NCBI RefSeq assembly: GCF_963924675.1
Contig: NC_089220.1
Coordinates: forward strand, 51,222,639 to 51,286,638
Direction: 5' to 3'
DNA: 64,000 nt
DNA from: Phocoena phocoena
Lineage: Eukaryota > Chordata > Mammalia > Artiodactyla > Phocoenidae
A model generated the notes under the pieces. That model was not told the origin of the DNA, searched no databases, and saw only the letters and a list, made by a program, of their open reading frames with translations. The translations under genes and the position numbers were made by a program. Shown piece by piece: positions 63,640-64,000 of the stretch (positions are counted from its first letter, which is position 1; every line of letters begins with the position of its first letter).

Positions 63640-64000
63640 TTCCAAATTTGTATTGCTTTTGCTGCATCCTCAACATTTTGATCTGCTATATTTTCATTAC
63701 CAGTAAATTCACAATATTTTCTAATTTCCCCTGTGATTGACTTAAAATTTTTTTTCACAAATTTGGAGATTTTCTACTTACTTTTTCCTTAGTGAGCTCT
63801 AATTTAATCTTACAGTATTCAGAGAACATACACTGCTCTATTTTAAATCTTTGAAATGTGTTGAGACACGATTCATGGTCCAGAATATTTTGGTAAATGT
63901 TCTATGTGCAACTGAAAAAAATTATTTTTCTACGTTTGTTGAATGTAGTGTTCTGTAATCTCTATTAGGTCAAATTGGTTAATCATGTTGTTTCATCGTG
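63640..64000 (-). mobile_element. Old L1 LINE fragment, continues past the window
   Basis: Read from the plus strand it is reversed L1 ORF2 (endonuclease to RT linker region): 'cagtattcagagaacataca', 'ggtccagaatattttggtaa', 'atgttctatgtgcaactgaa' and 'gtgttctgtaatctctatta'. These match the order at 58160-58530 and 32720-33020. It is diverged and non-coding. Confidence 0.8.

Overview
This window looks like a mammalian intergenic segment, and most likely cetacean. The diagnostic signal is nine copies of a tRNA-derived SINE that starts 'gggcttccctggtggcgcagtgg'. This is the CHR (CHR-2-type) family of whales, dolphins, hippos and relatives. They occur with cetartiodactyl-type L1 elements whose 3' ends carry the 'gggaagcagccacatagcacagggagatcagct' type of sequence (positions 311-351 and equivalents). 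I saw no ruminant Bov-tA or BovB, no Alu and no rodent B1/B2. Family names come from memory of the consensus sequences, not from a database search.

I found no host protein-coding gene, no exon with convincing splice and coding signals, and no functional RNA gene. Every long open frame falls in an L1 ORF remnant, an L1 5'UTR, a SINE read on one strand, a microsatellite, or AT-rich spacer where such lengths are expected by chance. Summing my boundaries, L1-derived DNA is roughly half of the window.

Layout. 1-11430: mostly unassigned AT-rich DNA with a short L1 3' end (153-519), an L2 tail, a SINE (8474-8678) and several hairpins. 11452-14517: a minus-strand L1 that has both ends and target-site duplications (TSDs) but lacks ORF1 and most of ORF2. 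14539-22136: ancient MIR-type repeats, an old L1 (18060-19290) with a SINE in it, and a plus-strand L1 5' region with a degenerate ~30-bp tandem array joined directly to ORF2 sequence (20068-21830). 22151-29340: unassigned DNA, a Tigger/MER2-like DNA transposon (25938-26287) and a 5'-inverted L1 (26620-27295).

29356-36627: a full-length minus-strand L1 with a 15-bp TSD and broken ORFs. 36643-41017: unassigned DNA with L2 and MIR fossils. 41033-44950: a SINE, a second 5'-inverted L1, and an old L1 hosting two younger L1 3' ends. 45165-45605: a possible LTR-like repeat. 46668-52985: a near-full-length plus-strand L1 with two nested SINEs and broken ORFs. 52986-56479: mostly unassigned. 56480-61530: an old, internally deleted minus-strand L1 with three nested SINEs. 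61531-64000: spacer, one short L1 3' end, and an old L1 running off the end.

The parts do not form a cooperating gene system. What can be read is a layered history of retrotransposition: full-length, 5'-truncated, 5'-inverted and internally deleted L1 insertions, with L1-dependent SINE insertions nested in the older ones. I did not find a new biological system. The more interesting observations are the internally deleted L1s, the twin-priming inversions, the orientation bias of nested insertions, the ~30-bp array and a few strong hairpins.
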